A program made the position numbers and the translations under genes. 64,000 nt of DNA from Protea cynaroides (taxonomy: Eukaryota > Streptophyta > Magnoliopsida > Proteales > Proteaceae): the NCBI GenBank assembly GCA_028583415.1, contig CM053267.1, positions 53,768,914-53,832,913 of the forward strand, in the 5' to 3' direction. Shown piece after piece: positions 46,901-59,060 of the stretch. Within the stretch, counting starts at the first letter, position 1. Each line of letters starts with the position of its first letter. The notes under the pieces are model-generated. The model was given only the letters and a program-made list of their open reading frames with translations. It searched no databases and was not told where the DNA came from.

Positions 46901-49108
46901 TTATTGTACCATTTATATGAGTGAATATTCTTAGGAAATTATCATTAGAAGTGTTTCAATTCCCTAAGCTCAGCCTATATACTCAATAACAAGCGCTTTT
47001 TTTTTTTCATTTCATGATATCCCAATACAGCCTAAGTGTGTGTGGATCTCCGCCTCTATCAAGGTTAAACTCTCAAGATCATTAATTGCTTAATTTTTTT
47101 ATTATTAGTTGGTTATCTATTTAAATCGGATATGACAAATAAGTTATGTTCAAGAATATTTTTTGAGTTCAAATACAAATGGCACTTGACCAGATACGAA
47201 TGCCAATTGAATCTAGATTTTTTATTATCCTTTACATCCCTACTCATATGTCAAACTCATGTGTCATTACTATTTTGCTTAAAACTAAAATATAAAAAAA
47301 TCAATATAACATGAAATAATCGATGAAGTCCTACAATGATTAACATTGTCACAATTCACCCTAGTAGATAAATTCTCTATGATCCTCATAATCTCAATGA
47401 TTGGCATTAAAAGCTTCAAGAGGGGATACACTTACAAAATATGTTTTCTTCATAGAAGGATTTTTAGAATATAAAATTAAGGATAATTATCCATGTAGCA
47501 ATTGAATGTGATGGGTTTTTTTTTTTTATCCAAAAAAAGAAAGAACGAAAAAAGTATGTGATGTTTTGAAAATTTGAAGACAAATATGAGCTATTCATTT
47601 TTACGGGTTCTATTAATCTAAACCATTTAGAGTTGGAAGCGTGCATAGTAATATTTAGAAAACTGGTATACATGCATGGACATAAACGAAATATATGCTA
47701 ATACAAAAGAGGTATTTTTAATTGAATTAGAAACTAAAAATCAACTTGTGGCTAATCTAGATCATGTTCTCTATATATCTAATGGTTGGAATAGATATAT
47801 CATTTGTCAATGTATCAATTGAATGTGATGTTTCGAAAATATGAAGAAACGGTGTCTTGACACTTTAAGTACTATGGTGGTAAAGAAACGGTGTGCTCTA
47901 TAAGCATTTTCAATACTGTTCAAGATTTGAATAAAATAAAAAATAACCACAAATTCAACGTTTCGAAAACGACAAAAAAAAAAAATGGAAATGGAAAAAA
48001 TCCGGTTTAAGCGTTTAGATTAGTAAATATGATACAATAAAAAGAAGCAATATGTCCACATATGCATTCTGTCCATCTTCTCAACGAAGGAGTTACCACG
48101 TTCGAGTGCCTTCAACTCCACTCCGTGCATTAGAGGGCATCTCAGATGGACCTAGCTTGGTTTTGCCTCTATGCAAGTAGCCCGAAGCATTAGCTTAGAT
48201 GTGTTTCTTTTTTTTTTTTTTTTGGCGAGTTTTGCTTTCTCCTTGCCTTCCTTTATTTCCTATGTTGCTTATTTTAGGGAGCTTCCTTTCCCTTTTTAGG
48301 TTAAATTTATTCTTCTGATCTTTGATCTCCTATAAGCTTTGTATCATTTTTCATTTTTTTAATAAAAATTATTTACATATACAAAGAAAACATTACACGT
48401 ACTTTTGGGATAAGTAGTTATTTTATTGAATTTAAAAAAAAAATCTATATATAAATAAATTAGACCATCAAAATATGAGAACCAAAACAAAAAAAACATA
48501 CGAAAGACTGACCGACACATAGCTGATCCAATAACAAAGCCAAGCTCAAATAAAGGCGGCTCAAATAACTCATCAATGAATGAAAAACCTCATTACCACT
48601 CTAAGGACTTGGCCAAAAGAAATCAACTAGCTTCTACAAAAGCGGACACTACAAGAGAAGCACTTAATGAATGATCGATGCGCAGCAGGGCAGGCGCCGC
48701 AGAAATTTCCTCCATCACCCTCTCTCCGGGTATTTTCTAATTTCATCTGCTTATGCGTTGAAGTGTGAGTTCTAGGGCATGATAGCCTTAAACTGTGGGT
48801 CTGTTGTTTGCCTAGGTTATCTTCTTCTGCTATATTATTCTTTTTAAAATTCTCTGCAACTCTTTCCACTAAATCCTCTCTATTTATACACCTCTACCAC
48901 CATCCTATCGTCAAATATCCAGATATCTGATTCCTTAATTTTCTGGCACTTGGGTGAATCAACAACTGGTTTTGATTTTGGAGATATCAAGATCATCAAA
49001 CACCAAGGAAAGCAGATCTATCAAAAGAGGGTTGCTGACTTGCTGTTAATATTAACCCGAATTATCAAGAGCCTAAAACACCTGGTGGGAGAGACTCTCA
49101 GTTGCTAA

Positions 49109-49167
<59 letters not shown>

Positions 49168-49764
49168 TCAGTTTCTGAGCTTTTCTTCCGGCGAAGAGAT
49201 CATAGTGACTCGGGCTCTAAGAGAAGTCGGTATATGAGGGACTGAAGGTTAGGGATTTAATGTCAAAAGCCATACATACAAATGTGACTAGAAGTCATGT
49301 TCTCTTTATCCTCAATTGCTAGCCGTCTTTGTTGAAATGCAAGATTGGATATATTGACCACTCTTTTTTTTATTGCTTTTTTTCTCAAAGAAAGTGAAAT
49401 TCTCAAAAACGAAAATGATTTTTCTAAAGTTCGGGTTCATAAGTCAAATGATTTTTCTAAAGGTTCGGGTCCATAAGTATTGACAATTGCCCTATGAAGA
49501 CTTGCTTTCGCTATGGCTTGAGTCAATGGCTTACACTGATCGTAGGTTCCATCCATGAAGATCCACCAAAGTGTATCCATGGCCCAATCATGGGCTGATC
49601 TCAATAAACACGGTTTAAGCAGATTCCAAACAGGCGAAGCTTTCCAGCTCCCTCCATTTTCTCAACCAAACGGTCTAGGATCAATACTAACGTCGAATTG
49701 TCATTAGGTATCACATCTTTAATATGATATTGATTCACTTGTGAACACAATGTCCATAACTTCC
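46901..49764. other. Intergenic stretch between copies 2 and 3
   Basis: No gene was recognised. It is AT-rich with scattered short ORFs lacking domains. A (GA)n run lies at 49113-49165. The stretch 48640-48780 is locally GC-richer, but its ORF has no recognisable motif. Confidence 0.55.
49113..49165. repeat. (GA)n microsatellite
   Basis: About 26 GA units. Confidence 0.96.
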
Positions 49765-50430
49765 ACCATCAAAACAAACGATGCTGAAGTAAAACTTTTT
49801 ACATTATCAATCCGAAACTCTATTTTCATATTTTATTTTAAACAACTTAATTGTGTCACATGCATGTGAGGCTGACTCAATCGTCATTTTGGCCATTGGA
49901 TTGTAGGAAATGCTTCATGTTATAATTCTTGTTCCAAATCTAGTTATTTATCCTCTTGCATATTCCTGCAGTTCTTTGATACTTGATTTTTTTTTTTTTA
50001 ACTGAAACTTGGCATTAGAGTAGACACATTTTAGGGTCTACCTGCACATAGTTTTCAATTCGATCCAACAACCATATCATAGAAAATAAGTGTTCATTCA
50101 TTTTTTTTTTGGTAAAAGATAGTAGTCATTCACATATAACTGAATATGTATCTAAAAAAAAATTCTACAAAATGGTAAATAGTTGGGAATCCTTTCGTGT
50201 GTATCTAGGTCTATTCTATCATGACTCTTACTATGTTTGTTGACAAAATGACCCTTATAACTAAATATATATTATCTACTTCGTATGAAAATAAATCACC
50301 GTCCATAAATACTATTGACCTAAATTAGTCTTCGGCAATGGATCACTTTAGCTGAATGATCACCATTGGTTACCTGTTTGAAATTTTTATAGGCAGCAAG
50401 ACAAATAAAAAATGGCACAGCTTTAAAAGA
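49765..50430. repeat. R repeat unit upstream of gene copy 3
   Basis: It matches 38780-39500 and the array at 20190-27226, including AACAACTTAATTGTG, GGATTGTAGGAAATGC and GTTGACAAAATGACCC. The S site is empty. Confidence 0.8.
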
Positions 50431-50846
50431 TTATATTATTTTTTTTCTTGCAAACGTTATTGTGGGGAACATTGAAGTATCTCTTCTAATTTTTCCATAT
50501 TAGAGCAGGAGACTAGTTTTTTCTGCCTTTCACATTCATTCACACACAAAAGAAAGTTAGTTTTTTATTTTTTTTATTTTTTATTTTTATAGATGGGAGA
50601 AAGGGTGTGTGAAGGTTGTAGGGAATACTGTCAAAAGGAAGAGTGATATAATCTAAGAGATCAGATCCTTTATTTTTCTTTTTCATATTTCTTTATCTTA
50701 TTGCCATTATATATTAAGGGAATATTTGAGTAAGTTTATTAAGTTTATAGACTTTATAAAATTAACTTCACTAAGCAAAGAGGCTGATCCAATGAAGTGT
50801 GTTGATTCCCTGAATATATGACGTTCTGTGACGTTATGGGTTGGTG

Positions 50847-51262
50847 TGTAAGAATATTAGTGTGAGCTAAATTAATTATACGGTTAGTTGGTTCAGTGGG
50901 AGTCTGGTTACAGGTAGACCAGTTTAAGTATGATTAGAGATGGACCAACCTGGTCCACTGTGAGACTGGTCCAGGGTTGGGGTGGTATTATATATACCAA
51001 TGGTTAGGGTCCCCGCAGTCACGGTTATTCTTCTCATGTTCCCATACGCAGAGAGAGTTCAAGGGATCCCCGGAAGGCTGTGGAAGACTCAAACCCAAGT
51101 GTACTACAGAGGAACGGCGGAAAACAATCTTCAACGTACATGTATGAGATTTATATTGTTTACTGTGTTTTCCCATTGTGTTCTAGATATTGTGTGAATT
51201 TTAGGGTTGATCGAAACCTAATGGGTTTACTGGAAACCCTAAAGAGATCTTAGTTTTCTACA
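50847..51262 (+). mobile_element. Solo LTR of the LARD-like family
   Basis: The 416-bp sequence starts TGTAAGAATATT and ends GTTTTCTACA. It is the reverse complement type of the LTRs at 14-444 and 4999-5433, sharing GGCTGTGGAAGACTCAAACC and ATTAGAGATGGACCAAC. GGTG flanks both sides (50843-50846 and 51263-51266), consistent with a 4-5 bp target duplication. No internal region or second LTR is present. Confidence 0.82.
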
Positions 51263-51372
51263 GGTGAACTCTTTTGATATTAACAAGCGTCGTTCCTGTT
51301 CATACTAAAAATATAAAAATAAAAAATGAACGGATTTGATTTGAAATCTTTTTTGCCACCAACCCAAGAAGT

Positions 51373-51699
51373 TTAAGAAGAAGGGTGGATTATAGGCAAA
51401 GTTTCAAACCACAGAATCGAACATGGGACTGGTCCTTGTGACCTTAGGCGACTTAGTTTCTGCAGGAGATCAACCGATCCTAACCGATCTGACTTGGAGG
51501 CCACAAAGTTTCTAAGCCAATACAAAATCCTAGAAGTTGATTTTGAAAACCCATAAACAATAGTTTGATAAGCAGTCTGGGACTTCCATTTATTTTTAAT
51601 TGAAGTCACTTTGCCACATACATGAACCACGTTAGAAGAGTTTCTGTCACACAAGGGTCCTAAAATTTTTGTGGAGGCACTTTTGTTAAGAGGATCCAT
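51373..51699 (-). CDS. Conserved hypothetical ORF, minus strand (pair member 2)
   Basis: The 108-codon ORF starts MDPLNKSASTKILGPL and contains CGKVTSIKNKWKSQTAYQTI, VYGFSKSTSRILYWLRNFVA, and a tail with GPVPCSILWFETLPI. It is the counterpart of 39802-39999 and the better preserved of the two. I do not recognise the family. It has no clear signal peptide or membrane segment. Confidence 0.42.
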   Translation of the reverse strand: MDPLNKSASTKILGPLCDRNSSNVVHVCGKVTSIKNKWKSQTAYQTIVYGFSKSTSRILYWLRNFVASKSDRLGSVDLLQKLSRLRSQGPVPCSILWFETLPIIHPSS

Positions 51700-52313
51700 G
51701 GAATCTGAATAAAATGAAAGCCGAAATATTTTTTTTTATTATTATAAGTGGAGGGTATTGAAGACAACTGTCTGCTATTAGTTGGTTGTCTCACAGTAAA
51801 GTGTGCAAGAAGATCATAAAAGATTGCACATCTTACTATAAGATGAATAAGACCAAAGTAAATCATAAGTATTAGGTGGTTTGATATATCAATCAAAGTA
51901 AACCAATAAAAATATGACACATCATCAAAAGCAAATTAAAGTGAACTGGGGTTGTAGAAAGTCAGGACCCAAGAGCAAGAATGTTTAGGCATCTTCCACT
52001 TTGAGTTGTAATATATGGAAGAATTATTATTATTCGTACGACTAAGATTTTATTTTTTGGATTTGTCAATTATGTCTTGACTCATATGATCCCCAAATAG
52101 ATAGCTAAGTCCCATCTGCTGTCAGCAACCAATCTTTTTATGCATTTTATTTTTAGAATTTTCTTATTAAATTTCATAGCTCATTTCAATCATATAATCC
52201 ATTAGACTCTTTATTTAATTTTATAATTCTTGTTGAAATCATTATCATTCGTTACTTTAATACATTCATATACCCATGAGTTGGTGATAAATTGGCTGGA
52301 AGTTTAACTAATG

Positions 52314-52417
<104 letters not shown>

Positions 52418-53084
52418 GAGTCCTACCTTTAGTACCAATAGGTAATTAGTGTGTGGTGGAAATTCATTCCTTAAGATAAGTGTAGGCGGTGTTTGCCTGT
52501 TTGGAAGTCGGATGGGTTTTGCCAAGAGGTGATATGATGTTCAGAAAATGTTCAAAAATTAACTATATCAGATTTTGGAACAAGCCACATGTGACCACTC
52601 AAAAGGTGAACCACATCTATCCAACAATCGAATTGGAAGATCAATATTCCCATGTAGGCTAAATAGCTGGACTGTACATTTGAAAGCAAGCTCATCTTCA
52701 TGCGACTGTATAAAAGTTATTCTGGAAATCCTTAGTGGGTGCACAATATAAAATTAAATGGCCTTTAATTCTTAATCTTTCCCAAGAACAATTTGAATCT
52801 CTACTCCCCTCACAATGAAATAAAATGGCCTTTAAGTCTCAATCCATGATGTGAAACGGTTGATAGAGCCTTACTATGTTCTTATTGAACCATTTACCGT
52901 TTTTGTTACGCTATGACCTATCTCTACATCAGCCAGTCAAAGAAATTAGAAAGTATCAAATGGTACGGTTAGTCTAACACCTTTCTTGTTGAATAGGAGT
53001 TTGAAATCACTATTGTGATCGAGCTTAGTTTATTTTTTATTCATTAATTTTGAATTGTTTGTGGATCTCGTTAGGGAATATGAA

Positions 53085-53092
53085 TATAAATA
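53085..53092 (+). promoter_or_regulatory. TATA box of gene copy 3 (putative)
   Basis: TATAAATA precedes a leader rich in GAA/GAAG (53110-53190) and ATG at 53199. The arrangement is the same as at 41550 in copy 2. Confidence 0.55.
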
Positions 53093-56000
53093 GCCATCCT
53101 CTCCAAGAGAATAAAAGATAAAAGTCATAAAGAAGAACAAGTGGAAGAGAAGAAAAACAAGAAAGAAAGAAGAAGAAGAAGAAGATTGCCAAGATTGCAT
53201 GAACACAGAGATAATTATTTTGCCAGGTACATCAAACTCCAAGCTTTTGTATTCTCATTATTGCCTGGGATGTTACTCTTATAAGATTGGTTCCTTCATT
53301 TCATGAAGTTATTTTGTTTTGGTACTTCAAATGTGATCAGTTTTCCATTGGCTATATTTGTTTTGACGTATAATTCTGTAAAATGTTACGTGTAAAAATT
53401 TATATGTAAATTTTTGTCTCTCTTTTTTTTTTTTTGTTGGAAACAGACATTGAATTTTTTTCTTTACGTAGTAAAATTTTTGTCAAAATATACAAAGCCA
53501 TTATAAAACTCACTTTTTGTAACGTTTCCCTTTAATGAAGCCGAACATGTTCCCTTGTATATGACTTCAAAGATGTCTCCATCTATAATCCTAGGTGGTT
53601 GATATGAACAACAAAAGTTGGATACCTTTGGAAAACCACATGTTTTCAAGGATTAGAAGTCTTGACGCAAACTAAGGTGGCAGTAAGTTTGTTTGTTATC
53701 ATGCAAGTTTTATCATCTCGAATACATTTAGTTACTCATTATAGAATGCATTCAATATACCCAAAGTTTATATATTAACTCCCTTGAGAAGAAAATGTAT
53801 AAATTGAAAATAAGATTCCAGCATTTAAGCTAACATATCATGAAAAATATGATAACTATGAAAAGGACAATTGAAATAGGATTTCTTAGTGTTCTTCATT
53901 GCTTGTTTCTTTGATTCCTGTTCCTCTATCGATAGCAATGTCGAAGGTGGAGTTTCAGTTATGTTGTTTGGCGAGATTATTCCTCTCGATATGCTTAGAC
54001 ATTAATCATATAGATTCTTTTCCCCTTAATATATTCTTTGCTAACTATTAGTGAAAAAAAAAAATGAGCAATTAAAAATTACATCTTAGATGCCTTCTCT
54101 CGATTTTAAATACTAAATTGGATTTTGGTTTCTCAATGATATATTAGGTACTTGCATTGAAAACGTCTTCAACTTAAAGTAATGACTATGTTCAATATAT
54201 ATTTTCCAGTGTCCTCAATGATCCTTGGTTCTATATTTCGATATCACCAATATCAACAGGTGAAACTAGAAAATAAATTGTAATATGGTTTTCTTATTTT
54301 CTTTACTTTCAAGAGAGATTCTAAATTATTTTTTTCATGCAGCGTGGACGCTTTGATGTTGAACAATCTGGAAGTGAAGTGGTTATTGAATCTCCTCAAA
54401 TGGTTGGTATATTATTATGTGAAATAGTGACTAAATGTGGTCTGTGCAATACTATGTTTTCAGGGTTTCAAGCTCTTCGGGTTTATTTAACGGCCTTATG
54501 GAGTTAGCTCACAAACTCATGCGATGGAAATAAAACATCCAACTCCCAACACTTTATACCACTTCGAGGAAGATAGACATTGAACCCCCCCCCCCCCCTT
54601 CCTTTAGCGGATCATGAGATTGATGTACAATGGCCTTACGGAAATAGAAAATAGATTGGTTCATTTTGTAAAAGTGGGTTTTTGGTATTGAGAGGGGGAA
54701 GTATTGTTGATCTGACGGTTCTATGCCGGACCGTCCACATGCACAATCATACATAGATTTTATTACCGCACATAAAAATATTTTCCAATAGAATTTACCT
54801 TTGTTTGTATTGTTTCATGGTTGTTTAATGCATGTGGTTTGAATCCAAAGTTTCCAATTTGCAATGTTGATAATTAATTGTTTTGGTAATATAGAGTTTC
54901 TTCTTCAACATAAGCTGAGATTTAAACCATTTTCTTCTTTATCATGCAGGAAACCATAGATCTTGAGAAAGGATCAGAAATTGAAATGAACGAATCGAGC
55001 AATAAATGCCCTCAGTCGAATAATATCGAAAAATTGAAAAATTGTGAAGCTTTTAATGCTTTTGAAAATGGAATTACAAAGGTAAGAATGAAACAGAACA
55101 AAGGTGGTTCATAGTGCTTCTTCTTTTCTCAACTGATTATAACATAGTTTTTATACTTAAACAAAGTTTTTTTGGGTGGGGGGGGGGGGGGCGGCGGGGC
55201 AGGGTTAGATTAAGTAGATATTTTATTAAAATGAAAAGAGAAAAGAGAGGGAAAAAAACCCCTAGAGGAGGATTGGAAAGAAAGAAACAAGGCCCAGGGC
55301 CAAACTCCAGAACAGAGGGAATAGACTTCCCTCTACCAAAGACACAAACTAAGTAACATCAAGATCCCATCTTTGAATAAGAATGAGAAAACAAACCGAA
55401 CCAGGCCACAAGAACTTCATAAGCTAGAACTACATCTTAAGAACTTCTTCCTCTAAGCTAGAAACCCCATCCTAGTCCATTATAAGATTGATGCCCGATG
55501 GATCCTCTACATGGATGCCCATCGGCTCTTCCATAAGAGCCGGTAGAATTTTTTCATTTTGTTAATATTAGCGGTAGGCTTTACCATGGATCCCATTACT
55601 GCCAATTTGGGAGAATATTTGGAATGGCCCACTGGATTGGGCTGCAAAGAGCCACGGTTAAGACGCAAGGAATAAGGTTGGGAAGGGACCACATATTGAG
55701 GCACAATAGAGGAAGTAATGGTTTGGGTCAGATTGTGGGATTTGGAATCAGCGGAAGCATGTACGTTGTCACAATCCCTGCCTTCCAAAGGCGCCTAGAG
55801 GATAGGCTAGACACAGCAGAGCGACGACCATGGAGTGGATTCCCCATCGGCAGGGGGACAGGATACAACATCTCGAGGCACATCACGACCTACAGGCAAC
55901 ACCGGCGAGCCCCGAGAAGGCAACCTGATTGGGAGTCAGATGATCCATAGTACATGCAGCCTTCCGGACTTCATATTCATCATTTTTGAAAGCGAGGGGA

Positions 56001-56699
56001 AGGGATCTCTTTTCTGCAATGGAAAAGAAGCGGAGTAGATTTGACTCGGCACAACCTAACGATACATCCAATACCAATGATCCGGATTTGGGTTGGTAGG
56101 AGATGGCCAGGCTGGCATTATCAAGCTAGGGGATTTGTAAGCCACAGTTTGACCAGAGGAATTCCTAAACGGAGGGGTTGATCTAGAGAGAGAATCAGCT
56201 GATGAAGTGGCAAGAGAGCTTGCTGAAAGGCTAAAAACAAATGGGGCTGATGTAGTCAACCCCGCAATCAAGAGCTAAGGCCAAGGAGGGGGGGGGGATG
56301 AGGTTGAAACCCCTAGAAGCTAAAGAAAATGTGATAGGGACCGAGGAACCAGTCCTAGCATAGGAGACTAAAGGGGCAGATATTAAAGGTGGAGGGAGAA
56401 CAGTCTGGGAGGAGGGAAGTTTAGAATGGCTAAATTCAGAAGGCATAGCAAGACTGGGGGTTGGTGAGGGATGCAAAAGCAGGCTACCCAGCAAGCTAGA
56501 AAAGGGAACGACAGTTGAGGAAGCAACAACCATAGCTGGGATTGGAAAGGAGGCACGGGGGACCAAGCAGGTGAGATGCATAAAAACATCAAAATGGGAA
56601 GGAGTTGACAGAGGGTTTATAGGGGCAGTAGGGTTTTTTAATGGGCGAAAGTCAACTCCCTAGGATAGGGTCTCCACCTCAGCAGACTATTGGGAAACC

Positions 56700-57560
56700 C
56701 TGCTACTTGGATTATGGTTAGGGGGATTCTAACGAAGGAGATGAAGCCTCGTCACAACCGGCTTTCATCTACGCAACTACGTGCCGCTGCAATTTTCCTG
56801 GCCATACGAGATCTCCGAGGGCCTTAGTCTTTGTCCACTCCGGGAGCCACCACCCTAGTCCTTGAAACCTACAAGGGAAATGCCTTCTACCCTCGGTCTT
56901 CCCTAACTTCCTCCAAAACATTCGGCAACTGAACTGGACGCTTAGAAGAAAGCCCACCCAACTCCGCCTGGGTAGAAACAACCTTCACCCTAGAGACCTC
57001 TACTTCCGACCGAACCAGAAGCTTACCCAACCCCTGAAGCTAGTCTGCAACTCTAAATGGGCATCCCTTTTCAGAATGTCCAAATATGCAATAGTTTAAA
57101 AAATGGGGAGGCCGCCAGTCATAAGTTATTGGCTAAGAAAACATAAAACCATTATTATCCTCAATCGTAGTAAAGTCCTCTATGGGTGAAGAACTATCAA
57201 ATTCAATGCATACTTGGGCAAATGAGAGACAAGCTTTGGCAATGGTTGTCTTATCTACATACAAAGGCTTCTCCAAAATCGAGCAGATTGGGCTCAAAGC
57301 TTCATTCCCCTACAGATGCAAGGGCAAGCCAAGGAGAGAAACCCATAGAAGGATGGCCTTCAACCCAAAGATGCTAGAATGAATATTCATCTCCTATTTC
57401 CTGATGAACATAGGTCTTTTACCAACATAGAAGACACTTTGATTCAGAATTCTAACTTTATCTTCTTTTCATGTGAATTTAAAAGCATAACCTCCATGCA
57501 ACAAAAAGTAGTATTCGGCCAACCCTTTTGGCCTTCCATTATTTTTCCAATGCATTCTTA
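56700..57560 (-). pseudogene. LINE ORF1 fragment (DUF4283 and zinc knuckle)
   Basis: On the minus strand, the region 57180-57540 resembles the DUF4283 domain of plant L1 ORF1, in broken frames. A zinc-knuckle-like sequence, CIFGHSEKGCP, follows at about 57060-57090. The order DUF4283 then CCHC knuckle is that of plant LINE ORF1, an RNA-binding protein. Frames are interrupted by stops. The Ser/Pro-rich stretches at 55880-56590 may be its C-terminal tail. Confidence 0.6.
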
Positions 57561-57679
57561 GCAAAGGTGAAGCTTGATCCTTGTCACTAGAAAATTCCAA
57601 CCAAGATGCTCCCAAGATCAACTAGGTCTTCAGGCACACACTTCCTGAAGCACATTTACCAATTTTTTTCCCATTTCTG

Positions 57680-57692
57680 GGGGGGGGGGGGG
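57680..57692. repeat. Poly(G) run
   Basis: A long G homopolymer; similar runs lie at 55179-55191 and 56287-56296. Such runs are prone to length error in sequencing. Confidence 0.9.
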
Positions 57693-58739
57693 TGAACCGA
57701 AGGGAGGAAGAGGGCATCACCTTCGAGGAGATTCCAATGAACGAACTTGAGTAGGGAACTGAGGCCAACAAAGGACCTCCATTCAAAGGCAAGGAGACCA
57801 GCAACCCATCACCAAGAACAGCAACTCCAAAAGAAATTGACTCGGATACTACCGGGAGGGATGGAACCGTAACCTCAGGACAGAGGGAACCATCCGAGGG
57901 AGGGAGAAAGGAGGACGAATCCGAGGTCAGAGGAACAGGGACAGAAGAGAGGGAAGAGAACTCAATAAGGTCATGAAGGATAGCTTCCTTTATGGAAGAT
58001 TTCGACCAGCCAACTGGCAGGAGGGAGGGAGAGGGGGAGGGGGAGCATTAGCTTAGAGAGGAGGGAACCATGGATGCTTAAACCAAGTTGAAATAGAGAA
58101 AAGGATCCACAAACATTCAAAATTAAAATTTCTTTTTTACATATAAGCATTATCTGGTAGTTGGCATTCTACGCCCATACAATATATTTTTTATTTGGAG
58201 CTAGGTGGGACCACCATTATGGTAGCCCGAATGGGGATTGGGTGCCCTGGGCAAGGGGAGGTCGGTTTAGAAATGATAGAGAATTAAGTGCATAGACACG
58301 GTGGGGTACCAGTCAAGTACACCACTCCTTGGATTTACACCAAACTTCACAAGTTGGCAGCCACTACAATGCTATGGGTAAGAGCATCAATTGGTTCGAT
58401 ATTAGTAATTCAGTAAGGTATTGATTTAGTAAGAAGGCAAAAGGGTGATACCGTTATCATACCGTACCAGTTTTGATTCGTATTTTCCATATCATTATTG
58501 TACCGGCTTGGTACAGTTTCGATAGGGTTTTTATTCAATATATATATGATTTCGTAACCGGTATATGTACAGTTTCATATAGAAGCTGATGTAAAAGAGG
58601 GAAAAATATTAGAAATTTATACCGGTGTACATACCACCAATTTGGTCTGTAATGTGAAAAATCAAATTTGTGATTTTGGTTGTTAACCATGTACCTTATC
58701 TGTCATGTACTTTTTGTATTTATAAAAGCTCTAGGGAAA

Positions 58740-59060
58740 TTTTCCACCACACCCCCTATAGTATAGCTTAGCAGCATGCGTCCACTTTTTTTCGCAATGA
58801 TATCACTAACACCCCCTAGTTTTGAAAACATGGTTCAGTCAGACCCCCTACGTTAGGTCACGGCCGTTAATCGATGACATGTCACTGTCTAAAGTTTGTT
58901 AATGGAAATACTACTCCATCAATATGTTAACCTATCATTTTACCTTTTAATTTTAAATATTCCATTCCTTTCTTCTTTTTCTTCCTTCTTCCTCTTCTTC
59001 TTTGGTGAAATCCCTGTGTTGAACTCGCAGGAGAATTGAAGGCTATTCTTTAATGACAAA
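58740..59060. other. Possible end of a TIR element in the copy 3 intron
   Basis: The sequence GGGAAATTTTCCACCACACC and following CCCCCTA-rich words resemble the TIR start of the element at 474. The matching opposite end was not found, so this is only a possible remnant. It has no counterpart in copy 2. Confidence 0.3.

Larger units (their letters stand above)
55169..58076 (-). mobile_element. LINE insertion with ORF1 remains, ORF2 missing
   Basis: Near-identical 13-bp flanks CTTAAACAAAGTT (55156-55168) and CTTAAACCAAGTT (58077-58089) mark the target duplication. The empty form is seen in copies 1 and 2 (near 6988 and 44979). The left edge begins with a T run, the complement of a poly(A) tail, so the element is on the minus strand. 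It carries ORF1 sequence but no reverse transcriptase motif, so ORF2 has been deleted or was never inserted. Confidence 0.82.

Noticed and set aside
48627..48869. 80-codon minus-strand ORF with several cysteines
   Set aside because: The cysteine spacing fits no known zinc-binding pattern, and there is no conserved counterpart in the window.
55114..56038. Plus-strand ORFs over the poly(G) region and 55624-56038
   Set aside because: They are antisense to LINE ORF1-like sequence, are low in complexity and have no domains.
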